Positions 1 through 8,435 of a stretch of 64,000 nucleotides of DNA are shown piece after piece. The notes below the pieces were generated by a model. That model saw only the letters and a list, made by a program, of their open reading frames with translations. It did no database searches and was not told the origin of the DNA. This stretch comes from JASHVB01 sp036489395 (GTDB lineage: Bacteria > Pseudomonadota > Alphaproteobacteria > Acetobacterales > Acetobacteraceae). The position numbers were made by a program, and so were the translations under genes. Location: the NCBI GenBank assembly GCA_036489395.1, contig DASXFW010000184.1, forward strand, positions 16,525 to 80,524. Reading direction: 5' to 3'. Position 1 is the first letter of the stretch. Every line of letters begins with the position of its first letter.

Positions 1-434
1 GCCTTCATCGCCTCGATGCGTTCGCGCACCAGCTTGGCGCGGGTGGCAAAGACCGTGCCGTGGTCTTCCATTTCCTCGGCATTCCAGCCGACGCCGATGC
101 CAAACAGAAAACGCCCGCCAGAGACCTGGTCGATCGAGGCGACCAGCTTTGCGGTCTGGATCGGATCGCGCTGGTTCATCAGGCAGACGCCGGTTCCGAC
201 GTTCAGCCGCTTCGTCGCCATCGCCGCCGCGGTGAGCGTCACGAACGGGTCCATCACATCGTAGTACTGCTTCGGCAGGTCGCCGCCACCGGCGAATGGT
301 GTACGGCGCGACGCCGGAATGTGCGAGTGCTCTGGCGCCCATATGGATTCGAACCCGCGTTGTTCCAGCGCCTGGCCAAGCTCGGCGGGGGCCATGGAAT
401 AGTCGGTGAGGAACATCGACGCGCCGAAATGCAT
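1..434 (-). CDS. LLM-class flavin-dependent oxidoreductase, N-terminal part (cut by window edge)
   Basis: This is the first 144 residues of a luciferase-like (LLM) oxidoreductase of the F420/FMN-dependent type, running off the left edge. The start is ATG at 434, with GGGAGA about seven bases upstream. The N-terminus reads MHFGASMFLTDYSM. It continues with GFESIWAPEHSHIP, then LNVGTGVCLMNQRDP, and a Gly-rich FLFGIGVGWNAEEM stretch. These are typical TIM-barrel strands of this family. Such enzymes use F420 or FMN to oxidise or monooxygenate small substrates, and the substrate cannot be told from this fragment. The next gene on the same strand, a transporter, lies upstream across a palindromic repeat. 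The family call is firm; the cofactor is inferred. Confidence 0.85.
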   Translation of the reverse strand, partial: MHFGASMFLTDYSMAPAELGQALEQRGFESIWAPEHSHIPASRRTPFAGGGDLPKQYYDVMDPFVTLTAAAMATKRLNVGTGVCLMNQRDPIQTAKLVASIDQVSGGRFLFGIGVGWNAEEMEDHGTVFATRAKLVRERIEAMK

Positions 435-546
435 GACCGTTCTCCCTGGTGTATGCCCTTACAGGTCGCCCGTGCGGCGCACGAGGTCAAGACCGGCGTT
501 GGCGCGCTGCGTCGGAGCATCGGGCGGCCACATTGTCGGCCGCGTT

Positions 547-647
547 GTCATTGCGAGGAGCGAAGTAACGAAGCAATCTCGTTCGTGAGCAGCCGAGGCG
601 GCTTGTCACGACCGGGTTTGCTTCGTCGCGTCGCTCCTCGCAATGAC
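547..647. repeat. Palindromic repeat, family A (copy 1)
   Basis: Long imperfect inverted repeat. It opens with GTCATTGCGAGGAGCGAAG and AAGCAATC, and closes with the inverted form TTGCTTCG...CTCCTCGCAATGAC. The right arm is read as coding sequence: it encodes the last 13 residues and the stop codon of the transporter at 606-1856. Confidence 0.9.
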
Positions 648-1856
648 AAGTGTGCGCGGCACCAGCACCAGCACGAAGGCGGTGAAAGCGGCAGAAACCA
701 CGATCAGCGGCCCGAGCGAGCCATGGAACACATGCTCGTACAGGAACGCTCCGATGGTATCCGCCAGCGGGGTCGCCAGGTTGATCACCGACATCAGCGC
801 GGCGAACGCAAAGCCTTCCGCGCGCGGCGGACAGTGCTCCGCCGCCAGGGTCAGCGTCGCGATATTCGCAATCATGCCGGCGGCGCCGGTGACAAAATAC
901 ACGACGATGGCACTTACCGGATCGACCATGCCCAGAAACGCCAGCGTGCTGAGCGTGCCCAACACGATCGACAACCGCAGCAAGGGCAGCGTGTTCATCC
1001 GTGCCAGGAACCAGCGATAGGCCAGACCTCCGGCCACCCACCCGATCGCGCTGATCGCCGACAGCGCACCGATGAAGTCCTGCGAGAACTTCAGCCGATC
1101 GGTCATATAGAAATAGAGCGGAGTGCCGAAACCCGGGCTGAAATAGTAAAAGAACAGAAAGCCGGCGATCAGCCAGAGCGTGCGGGAGCGGAACGTGTCC
1201 AGGAACCCGCGCCATCGCCGCTTCAGCTCCGGCGCATCGATACCGGCACGCGGCTCATCGACGAGGTGCAGGCACAGCAGCACGGCCATCGGCGCAACTG
1301 CCGCGACGGCAGCCGCTGCGTGCAACGCTCCGGCGGGTGACAGCAGCACGATCAGCTCGCCGCCGAGCAGCGAGGTCGCCGCGACCGCGCCGTTGAACCA
1401 CAGCCATTGCTGGTTGACGAACGCGGCACTGGCGTTGTGGCGCTGCCCGTTCTCCACCAGAAGCGCGCCGCACAGCGTGCTCGATACCGCCATCGCGATA
1501 GACGTTAGCGCCAACGCGAACACCAGCGACGCCGGCGCGACGATGTGCGTTACCCAGACAAACGCCGCGATTGCCGCCACGTTGGACAGCAGCAGATAGC
1601 TGCGCCGGCGATAGCCGAACAACGGCACGAAGTCGGATATCACGCCGTACAGCGGCTTGACGATCCAGGGCACGTCCAGCACCGACAGCGACGCGGCGAC
1701 CTGCAGCGGCGTCCAGCCGTAGCCTTCCTTGAGAAAATGCGTAAGCGGCTGCCAGATGACGCCGACCTTGGCCTGGCCGATGCCCTCCACGGTGTACACG
1801 ACGGCAAAGAACCACATCAGCCGGCGGACGCTGGCGGAATCGGGCGCGAGGGACAT
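606..1856 (-). CDS. MFS transporter, BT1 (folate-biopterin transporter)-like
   Basis: A 416-residue multi-pass inner-membrane protein. The N-terminal third carries PWIVKPLYGVISD followed by VPLFGYRRRSYL. These two motifs are typical of the BT1/folate-biopterin transporter branch of the major facilitator superfamily. About twelve hydrophobic segments can be seen. The substrate is not evident. The gene is divergent from the hydantoinase operon that starts at 2008, so it may carry the substrate or product of that pathway (inference). The last 13 residues (VIARSDATKQTRS) are encoded by palindromic repeat A, so the native C-terminus was probably replaced when the repeat landed there. No clear ribosome-binding site precedes the start. 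Confidence 0.85.
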   Translation of the reverse strand: MSLAPDSASVRRLMWFFAVVYTVEGIGQAKVGVIWQPLTHFLKEGYGWTPLQVAASLSVLDVPWIVKPLYGVISDFVPLFGYRRRSYLLLSNVAAIAAFVWVTHIVAPASLVFALALTSIAMAVSSTLCGALLVENGQRHNASAAFVNQQWLWFNGAVAATSLLGGELIVLLSPAGALHAAAAVAAVAPMAVLLCLHLVDEPRAGIDAPELKRRWRGFLDTFRSRTLWLIAGFLFFYYFSPGFGTPLYFYMTDRLKFSQDFIGALSAISAIGWVAGGLAYRWFLARMNTLPLLRLSIVLGTLSTLAFLGMVDPVSAIVVYFVTGAAGMIANIATLTLAAEHCPPRAEGFAFAALMSVINLATPLADTIGAFLYEHVFHGSLGPLIVVSAAFTAFVLVLVPRTLVIARSDATKQTRS

Positions 1857-1920
1857 GGCCGATTGTGCGTGTGCGCCGCGTTGCGCTCAACCGGGGGGTC
1901 TGCTGTCATCGCTGCCCCCT

Positions 1921-1994
1921 GTCATTGCGAGGCCCTGAGGGCCGAAGCAATCTCCCGCGGGGGGTTGCTTCGGCCCTCAGGGCCTCGCAATGAC
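1921..1994. repeat. Palindromic repeat, family A (copy 2), near-perfect hairpin
   Basis: Two arms of about 30 bases, 1921-1952 and 1965-1994, built from GTCATTGCGAGGCCCTGAGG and GCCGAAGCAATC. They lie between the divergent MFS gene and hyuA. The final CAATGAC of the repeat supplies an in-frame ATG at 1990, upstream of the true hyuA start. Confidence 0.95.
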
Positions 1995-2007
1995 AGAAAG
2001 GCGCAGC

Positions 2008-4080
2008 ATGGCCTGGCGGATTGGCATCGACATCGGCGGCACCTTCACCGACGTAGCGTTGGTGGAGGAAGAAACCGGCCGCATCGAAATCGCCAAGGTG
2101 CTGACCACGCCACATGATTTCGGCCAGAGCGTGATCGAAGGCATCCGCCAGGGTCTGGACCGGAACCGTATCGACCCCGCCGCCGTGTCACTGCTGTCGC
2201 ACGCCACCACCGTGGTCACCAACGCGCTGCTGGAGAAGAAGGGCGCCCGCGCCGCCTTCGTCGCCACGCGCGGCTTCCGCGACATCCTGGAGCTGCGCCG
2301 TTCGTCCCGCCCCGACCTGTACGATTTGTTCCAGGACGCCCCGAGCGTGCTGGTGCCCCGCCGGCACCGCTTCGAGATCACCGAACGCATCGATGCCCAA
2401 GGCGACGTGGTCACGCCACTGGCCGAGAACGAGCTTCCTGCCCTGATCGAATCCATCCGCGCCGCGGACGTGCAGACCATTGCCGTATCGTTCTTGTTTT
2501 CTTTCCTTAACGACACCCACGAACGCCGCGTCGGCGCCGCGCTGCGCGAGGCACTCCCTGATATTCCGGTGTTCCTGTCCTGCGAAGTGCTGCCGGAAAT
2601 CCGCGAATTCGAGCGTGCCAGCACCACCGCCGTCTGTGCCTATGTCGGGCCGCTGCTCGCATCGTATCTCGACCGGCTGCAGCGCGCGGCGTCGGAACTC
2701 GGGTTGCCGTCGCTGCATGTGATGGGATCGTCGGGCGGGGTGTTCGACATTCCCGAAGCCCTGCGCATGCCCGCCGCCGTGGTGGAATCCGGGCCAGCCG
2801 CGGGGGTGATCGCCGCATCGCTGGCAGGACGGCAGCTCGACCGGCCGAACCTGATCTCGTTCGACATGGGCGGCACCACCGCGAAGGCGAGTGTCATTGT
2901 CGCTAACGAGGTCGCGGTCACCGCGGAATACGAAGTCGGCGGCGCGGCCAATGCGAAACGCTGGATGCACGGCACGGGTCATCCGATCCGCGTGCCGGTA
3001 ATCGACCTCGCGGAGGTCAGCGCCGGCGGCGGATCGATCGCCTGGATCGATCCGGGCGGAGCCTTGAAGGTGGGTCCGCACAGTGCCGGCGCCGACCCGG
3101 GACCCGCCGCATACGGCGCCGGCGGCACATGCGCGACCGTGACGGATGCCGATGTGGTGCTGGGGTATCTCGACCGCGAGGCATTGCTCGGCGGCGCATT
3201 GCGTGTCGATCTGCCGGCGGCAGAGCACGCGATCGAGGAACATCTCGCCCGGAAGCTGGGAGTTTCCGTCGCCGATGCCGCGGCGCGTATTGTCGAAGTG
3301 GTGAACGCCAACATGGCGCAGGCGCTGCGCATCGTGTCGGTGGAGCGCGGGCACGATCCGCAGGAATTCAGCCTGATCGCGTTCGGCGGCGCCGGCCCGG
3401 TGCATGCCGTGGCACTGGCCGATGAGTTGCAGATTCCCGAAGTGATCATCCCGCCCGCGCCCGGCGCGTTTTCCGCGATCGGCCTGGTGGCTAGCGACCT
3501 GCGGCGGGACTATTCACGCACGTTATATGCCGACCTGGCGAAGGTCGATCCGGCGGCTGTGGCAGATGCCATCGCGTCGATGGAAGCCAGTGCGGTCGCC
3601 ATGCTGGACGCGGCGCACGTGCCGGCCGAACGCCGGGCGTTGGTCCGCCAGGCGGATGTGCGTTATCGGCGGCAGGCTTATGAACTAACGGTGCCGTTAG
3701 CCGACGGGCCGATTGATCGCGCCACGACCGACGCGTTGGCGGAGGCGTTCCATGCCAGACATTCACAGACCTATGGGCACGCGAACCGTTCGGAGGGCGT
3801 GCAGCTTGTGAATTTGCGGGTTACCGCGCTGGGACGGCTGCCGGGGCTCACGCTGGCGCAGCGTGCCGATGCCGGCACCGCGCGCGTGCGCGAACGCAGC
3901 GTGTGGTTCGTCGAGACCGGGTTCCTACCGACGCCGGTGCACTGGCGGAACGGCCTGGTGCCGGGGACGATGATCGATGGGCCGGCAGTCATCGAGGCGC
4001 TGGATTCAACGACGGTCGTGCCGCCCGGCTGGCGCGCGCAAATTGACGATCTGGGCTACATCCGTTTGGCACGATGCTAA
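2008..4080 (+). CDS. hyuA: Hydantoinase/oxoprolinase subunit A (ATP-dependent)
   Basis: A 690-residue HyuA-family protein, a usual length for the family. HyuA and HyuB together form ATP-dependent amide-ring hydrolases (N-methylhydantoinase, 5-oxoprolinase) or carboxylases (acetone or acetophenone). The start MAWRIGIDIGGTFTDVAL at 2008 puts the actin-like phosphate-binding motif at residues 5-15, as in the family. The earlier ATG at 1990 belongs to a palindromic repeat and is not favoured. Further motifs are SHATTVVTNALLEKKGARAA (about 64-83), FDMGGTTAKAS (about 285-295) and the C-terminal RIVSVERGHDPQEF. It is the first gene of a plus-strand operon with hyuB, a CDGSH protein, an amidohydrolase, an enolase-superfamily enzyme and a sugar-type kinase. 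The exact substrate is unknown. Confidence 0.92.
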   Translation: MAWRIGIDIGGTFTDVALVEEETGRIEIAKVLTTPHDFGQSVIEGIRQGLDRNRIDPAAVSLLSHATTVVTNALLEKKGARAAFVATRGFRDILELRRSSRPDLYDLFQDAPSVLVPRRHRFEITERIDAQGDVVTPLAENELPALIESIRAADVQTIAVSFLFSFLNDTHERRVGAALREALPDIPVFLSCEVLPEIREFERASTTAVCAYVGPLLASYLDRLQRAASELGLPSLHVMGSSGGVFDIPEALRMPAAVVESGPAAGVIAASLAGRQLDRPNLISFDMGGTTAKASVIVANEVAVTAEYEVGGAANAKRWMHGTGHPIRVPVIDLAEVSAGGGSIAWIDPGGALKVGPHSAGADPGPAAYGAGGTCATVTDADVVLGYLDREALLGGALRVDLPAAEHAIEEHLARKLGVSVADAAARIVEVVNANMAQALRIVSVERGHDPQEFSLIAFGGAGPVHAVALADELQIPEVIIPPAPGAFSAIGLVASDLRRDYSRTLYADLAKVDPAAVADAIASMEASAVAMLDAAHVPAERRALVRQADVRYRRQAYELTVPLADGPIDRATTDALAEAFHARHSQTYGHANRSEGVQLVNLRVTALGRLPGLTLAQRADAGTARVRERSVWFVETGFLPTPVHWRNGLVPGTMIDGPAVIEALDSTTVVPPGWRAQIDDLGYIRLARC

Positions 4081-4082
4081 AT

Positions 4083-4170
4083 GTCATCGCAAGGAGCGGA
4101 GCGACGAAGCAATCCCGGTCATGCGTAAACCCGAACGGGATTGCTTCGCCGCTCCGCTCCTCGCAATGAC
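4083..4170. repeat. Palindromic repeat, family A (copy 3)
   Basis: Inverted repeat between hyuA and hyuB. It opens with GTCATCGCAAGGAGCGGAG and closes with GCTCCGCTCCTCGCAATGAC, with AAGCAATCCC and GGGATTGCTT inside. It begins three bases after the hyuA stop and ends 24 bases before the chosen hyuB start, so it forms a hairpin inside the polycistronic message. Confidence 0.9.
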
Positions 4171-4194
4171 AAGAAAATGTACGAGGCTCACCTG

Positions 4195-5889
4195 ATGACC
4201 AACCTCCGCACCGACCCCGCCCGCTTCGAAGTGGTGAAGAACGCGCTGTACTCCGCGGCTGAGGAAATGAAGATCGTCCTCGCCAAGACCGCCTATTCCC
4301 CGCTGTTGAAAGTCGCCGGCGACTACTCCTGCGGTATCTTCGACACCGCCGGCAACATGGTTGCGCAAGGCCCCGACCTGCCGATCCATCTCGGTTCCAT
4401 GCCCGACGCGGTACGCGCGATCGTGCATGCGTTCCCCGACGCCGCACCCGGCGACGTGTTCATTCACAACGATCCCTATCACGGCGGCTCGCACCTGCCC
4501 GACGTGAACGTTGTAGCCCCAGCCTTCCACGATGGCCGGCTGCTCGGATTCGGCTGCGTGCGCGCGCACTGGCCGGATATCGGCAGCGCCACACCCGGCA
4601 GCTACGGCGCGGTCACCGAAATTTACGGCGAGGGCCTGCGCCTGCCGCCGATCCGCCTGTATCGCGACGGCAAGCCCGATCCCGCGATCGAGGCAATCAT
4701 CTTCGCCAATGTGCGGACGCCCACCGAACGGCTCGGCGATTTGCGCGCCCAGGTGGCGGCCAACTGGCGCGCCTCGCAACGCCTGTCCGCGCTGGCGGCG
4801 AAATACGGCACCGACACGCTGCTGCAGATCATGCAGGAGGTGCTGGACTATTCCGAAACCATGATGCGCGCCGCGTTGCGCGCATTGCCGGACGGCGAGG
4901 CGGAATTCACCGACATCTTCGATGGCGACGGCGTCATTGCCGAGGGCGAAACCGACGACGCCACCTTCACCGTCAAGCTTCGCATCACCAAGCGCGGCGA
5001 CACCATCACCGCCGACTTCACAGGCTCGGACCCCGCCGTCGCCGGCCCGATGAACGCACCGCTGACGGTGACTGCGTCCGGCGTGTACTGCGCACTGAAG
5101 ATGATCGCCGATTCGAAAAGCCTTATCCCGCCTAACTCCGGCTGCTGGCGCCCGGTCACCGTTACCGCGCCGCCGGGATGTGTCGCGAACGCGCAGCATC
5201 CCTCACCGGTGGTGTACGCCAACCACGAAATGTCGCACCGCATCGCCGACATGGTGATGGCGGCGATGTTCCGCATCACGCCACGCACGGTGATGGCGGC
5301 GTCACAAGGCACGTCAGCGGTAATAACGTTCGGCGGCACCGACTATCGGACCAACGACCGTTATGTCAGCTACGAATCGGTGAAGGGCGGCTTCGGCGCA
5401 CGGCCCACGAAGGACGGCATCAACGCCGTGGCGAGCACCGTTTCGAACATGTCCAACACGCCAATCGAAATCCTGGAAATGAGCTTCCCGCTGCGGGTGG
5501 AGGAATACAGCCTGGTGCCGGACAGCGGCGGGGCCGGAACATTCCGTGGTGGACTCGGCGTGCGCCGGGCCTGGCGGGTGTTGCAACGCGATTCGCACGC
5601 CTCGGTCTGCTGCGAGCGCACGGTAACGCCGCCGTTCGGACTGGACGGTGGCAGCGCCGGCGGCCCCGCACGAATATCGTTGCTGCCACCACGTGGAAAT
5701 GCGCGACGCCTGAACAGTAAGGGGAGTTTTCAGGCGCCGGCGGGATCGCTGGTGGTGGTGGAAGCGCCTGGATCGGGCGGCTACGGCCCACCCGCTGAAC
5801 GCGATTCCGCAGCCCTTTCCGAAGACCTGCTCGACGGCTACGTTACCCCAGCCGGGGCGAGGCGGGACTACGGCTTCGATCCCGCCTGA
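4195..5889 (+). CDS. hyuB: Hydantoinase/oxoprolinase subunit B
   Basis: A 564-residue HyuB partner of the upstream HyuA. The chosen start (MTNLRTDPARFEVVKNAL) has ACGAGG eight bases upstream and matches the usual family start. ATG codons at 4141 and 4177 read from the palindrome or just after it. Family signatures are EEMKIVLAKTAYSPLLK near the N-terminus, FIHNDPYHGGSHLPDVN (about 87-103), the RTPTERLGDLRAQVAA segment, and the C-terminal VPDSGGAGTFRGGLGVRR. HyuB supplies metal-binding and catalytic residues that complete the HyuA ATPase. The operon context suggests degradation of a cyclic amide or lactam. Confidence 0.92.
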   Translation: MTNLRTDPARFEVVKNALYSAAEEMKIVLAKTAYSPLLKVAGDYSCGIFDTAGNMVAQGPDLPIHLGSMPDAVRAIVHAFPDAAPGDVFIHNDPYHGGSHLPDVNVVAPAFHDGRLLGFGCVRAHWPDIGSATPGSYGAVTEIYGEGLRLPPIRLYRDGKPDPAIEAIIFANVRTPTERLGDLRAQVAANWRASQRLSALAAKYGTDTLLQIMQEVLDYSETMMRAALRALPDGEAEFTDIFDGDGVIAEGETDDATFTVKLRITKRGDTITADFTGSDPAVAGPMNAPLTVTASGVYCALKMIADSKSLIPPNSGCWRPVTVTAPPGCVANAQHPSPVVYANHEMSHRIADMVMAAMFRITPRTVMAASQGTSAVITFGGTDYRTNDRYVSYESVKGGFGARPTKDGINAVASTVSNMSNTPIEILEMSFPLRVEEYSLVPDSGGAGTFRGGLGVRRAWRVLQRDSHASVCCERTVTPPFGLDGGSAGGPARISLLPPRGNARRLNSKGSFQAPAGSLVVVEAPGSGGYGPPAERDSAALSEDLLDGYVTPAGARRDYGFDPA

Positions 5890-5915
5890 CCAACAGCAAC
5901 ACAAGGGAAAACGCC

Positions 5916-6164
5916 ATGTCCGAATCACTGCCTGTCGTCGCCCAGAAGGGCTCGTTCAAGATGGATGTCGAGGCCGGCAAGTCCTACTGGTGGTGCGCCT
6001 GCGGCAAAAGCGGCAAGCAGCCATTCTGCGACGGCTCGCACAAAGGCACCGGCTTCAGCCCGATGGAATTCAAGGCCGAGGAATCCGCCACCGTCAGCTT
6101 CTGCGGCTGCAAGCACAGCGGCAACAAGCCGCGCTGCGACGGGACGCATCGCTCACTGGCGTAA
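5916..6164 (+). CDS. CDGSH iron-sulfur domain protein (two cluster motifs)
   Basis: An 82-residue cytosolic protein with two complete CDGSH motifs, each able to hold a 2Fe-2S cluster. The first uses C27, C29, C38 and H42 (CACGKSGKQPFCDGSH). The second uses C63, C65, C74 and H78 (CGCKHSGNKPRCDGTH). Tandem-motif, soluble CDGSH proteins are common in bacteria and are thought to carry electrons or labile clusters. An AAGGGA ribosome-binding site lies about nine bases before the ATG. It sits 26 bases after hyuB and 16 before the amidohydrolase, so it is clearly co-transcribed. A role supplying electrons or a cluster to an operon enzyme is possible but unproved. Confidence 0.93.
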   Translation: MSESLPVVAQKGSFKMDVEAGKSYWWCACGKSGKQPFCDGSHKGTGFSPMEFKAEESATVSFCGCKHSGNKPRCDGTHRSLA

Positions 6165-6180
6165 CACGACGGAGGACGCC

Positions 6181-7320
6181 ATGACCAACGATCTCATCTC
6201 TTGCGACGACCACATGGATCTCGGGCAACTACCGCCCGATCTCTGGACGACGCGCCTACCGGTGGAGCTGCGCGACCGCGCGCCGCACGTGGAGGAACGT
6301 GACGGTCAGGCAATGTGGATCTGCGACGGCAAGGTGTGGGGCCGTTGGGATGGCAAGGCGCCCGCGAGCGGCAACGCGCGACCGGTGAAGCCGCTCTATA
6401 ACGCGCTGGATCGCGCCGGCATCCACGACAACAGCGCGCGGCGACCGGCAAATGCCGAGCTGCGGCTTGCCGACATGGATCGCGACGGCGTGCAGACGCA
6501 CATTATTTTCGGACCGATCTTCCAGATCTCGACGGACGATTCGGTGCTGCGCGCCGCGTGTTACCGCGTCTTCAACGACTGGCTGCTGGAATTCTGTAGC
6601 GTTGCACCCAACCGGCTGATCGGTGTGCCGATGCTGCCGGAAAGTCCTGCCGGCGCGGCGGAGGAATTGCAGCGCCTGGCGGCGAAAGGCGGCGTGCGAC
6701 AGGTCAACCTGATGATCGCCAATGTCGCGCCGAAGTTGGATGATCCCGCTTGGGAGCCGCTGTGGAATTTGCTTGAATCCACCGGCATCGTTCTCGCATG
6801 GCATGTCACGGTGTTCGCCGGGCGTCCGACCGATCGCTCGGCCGGAAAGGCGGCCAGCGTGTTCGATGCCACGAAGGGTTTCTTCGGCAATTTCCTTGAG
6901 CCCTTCGTCGATTTGTTCTCCTGGGGCATTCTGGAGCGGCATCCGAAACTGCGCGTCGTCATGGCCGAATCCGGCACCGGCTGGCTGCCCTGGCTGATGC
7001 AGGAGCTGGATTATCGGCACTGGCGACTGTGGGAAGCGAAGGAATTCTGGGGAGAAAAAGGCGGCAAGGAGCTCGTTGCCAAGCCAAGCGAATTGTTCCG
7101 CCGACAGGTCTATGCGACCTTCCAGGAAGACTACGTCGCGTTGTCGCTGCTGCCGTTCTTCGGCGAGGGGCATTTGCTGTGGGCTTCCGACTATCCGCAT
7201 CCGGACAGCGTGTGGCCGAACTCGCATGCCACGATCGAACGACAGATGCAGTCCCTGACACCGCAGATGCGGCGCGCACTGACGCATGATAACGCCGCGG
7301 CATTGTATGGGCTGGCGTGA
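6181..7320 (+). CDS. Amidohydrolase family protein (ACMSD-like metal-dependent hydrolase)
   Basis: A 379-residue member of the amidohydrolase-2 (PF04909-like) family. These TIM-barrel metal enzymes hydrolyse or decarboxylate aromatic and cyclic substrates. The start at 6181 is preceded by GGAGG seven bases away. The N-terminal SCDDHMD replaces the usual HxH metal pair. The protein also has GVQTHIIFGPIF, the strand IVLAWHVTVFAG, the KLRVVMAESGTGWLPWLMQELD segment (in two parts), and the terminal metal/acid motif LLWASDYPHPDS. Only one His is visible in the N-terminal pair (DDHMD), so activity or metal content may differ from classic members. It lies in the hydantoinase operon, one base before the next gene. 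Confidence 0.88.
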   Translation: MTNDLISCDDHMDLGQLPPDLWTTRLPVELRDRAPHVEERDGQAMWICDGKVWGRWDGKAPASGNARPVKPLYNALDRAGIHDNSARRPANAELRLADMDRDGVQTHIIFGPIFQISTDDSVLRAACYRVFNDWLLEFCSVAPNRLIGVPMLPESPAGAAEELQRLAAKGGVRQVNLMIANVAPKLDDPAWEPLWNLLESTGIVLAWHVTVFAGRPTDRSAGKAASVFDATKGFFGNFLEPFVDLFSWGILERHPKLRVVMAESGTGWLPWLMQELDYRHWRLWEAKEFWGEKGGKELVAKPSELFRRQVYATFQEDYVALSLLPFFGEGHLLWASDYPHPDSVWPNSHATIERQMQSLTPQMRRALTHDNAAALYGLA

Positions 7321-7321
7321 T

Positions 7322-8428
7322 ATGAAAATCGACGACGTATCGCTGACGATCTTCACCTGGGACAACATCCCCGCGACCAACTACCACACGGGCACAGCAA
7401 CTGCGGGCAACAGCAATCTTGGCCTGCTGCGCATTCACACCGATGGGGGGCTGGAGGGGCATGCGTTCCTTGGGTCCGCGACCAATCCGGCGTCGATGGA
7501 CGGCCCGCAGCTTATCCGTTCGCTGAAGCCGATGCTGATGGGCGCCAATCCGCTGGAGCGCGAGCGCATCCACGGCGGCATGCGGCTGATCAATCGCGCC
7601 GTCAGCTATCGCACGATCGGCGCGGTGGATACGGCGTTGTGGGACCTGGCGGGGAAGATCGCCGGCCTGCCGGTTCACGCGGTGATGGGAACGTATCGTA
7701 CCTCGATCGTGGCATACGCAAGTTCGCAGGTGCTGCCCGACATCGCGGCTTACGTGGACCAGGCGCAGACGTTCAAGGCGAATGGCTGGAAGGCTTACAA
7801 GATCCATCCGCCGCGCGACGCCGCCACCGACATCAAGGTGTGCGAGGCGGTGCGCAAGGCGGTCGGCGACGACTACCGCGTCATGCTGGATTCGACCTGG
7901 GCGTACACCTACACCGACGCGCTGCGCGTCGGCCGCGCGATCGAAGAAATGGGGTTCTACTGGTACGAAGACCCGCTGTCCGACGAGGACATCTACAACT
8001 ACGTCAAGCTGCGCGAGAAGCTGGATATTCCGATCATGGCGACGGAATTTCCCGCCGGCGGACTGGACACTTATCCGATCTGGCTGACAGAGAAGGCCAC
8101 CGACTATCTGCGCGGCGACATCCCGAACAAGGGCGGCCTGACGACGATGCTGAAGACCGCACATCTCGCCGAGGCCTTTGGCCTGCGGTACGAAGTGCAC
8201 CACTCCGGCAATTCGCTGAACAATCTCGCCAACCTGCATCTGTGCATGGCGCTGCGCAACACCACGATGTGGGAAGTGCTGTTGCCGGACCCAGCACATA
8301 AGTACGGCATGGCGAAGGAGCTGGAGATCGACAAGGACGGCCTGATGCACGCGCCGACCGGTCCCGGCCTGGCCGGCGAGATTGACTTCGCCCTGATCGA
8401 GCGGAAGTCCGAGGCCGTGCTGCGGTAG
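7322..8428 (+). CDS. Mandelate racemase/muconate lactonizing enzyme family protein
   Basis: A 368-residue enolase-superfamily enzyme. These enzymes abstract a proton next to a carboxylate with Mg2+ as cofactor (racemisation, dehydration or cycloisomerisation). It has an N-terminal capping domain, then the barrel. The lysine-bearing strand is WKAYKIHPP. The metal-binding acids appear in YRVMLDSTW, GFYWYEDPL and IMATEFPAGG. A distal histidine lies in YEVHHSGNS. The ATG at 7322 starts two bases after the amidohydrolase stop, implying coupling. ATGs at 7286 and 7307 lie in the upstream gene and are less likely. The HHSG histidine after the last metal ligand suggests a general acid/base as in acid-sugar dehydratases. 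The substrate is not determined. Confidence 0.9.
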   Translation: MKIDDVSLTIFTWDNIPATNYHTGTATAGNSNLGLLRIHTDGGLEGHAFLGSATNPASMDGPQLIRSLKPMLMGANPLERERIHGGMRLINRAVSYRTIGAVDTALWDLAGKIAGLPVHAVMGTYRTSIVAYASSQVLPDIAAYVDQAQTFKANGWKAYKIHPPRDAATDIKVCEAVRKAVGDDYRVMLDSTWAYTYTDALRVGRAIEEMGFYWYEDPLSDEDIYNYVKLREKLDIPIMATEFPAGGLDTYPIWLTEKATDYLRGDIPNKGGLTTMLKTAHLAEAFGLRYEVHHSGNSLNNLANLHLCMALRNTTMWEVLLPDPAHKYGMAKELEIDKDGLMHAPTGPGLAGEIDFALIERKSEAVLR

Positions 8429-8435
8429 GCGGTGC

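Noticed and set aside
4084..5199. 371-codon minus-strand frame opposite hyuB
   Set aside because: It is an antisense shadow of a conserved HyuB gene and begins and ends in repeat-like or Gly/His-rich sequence.
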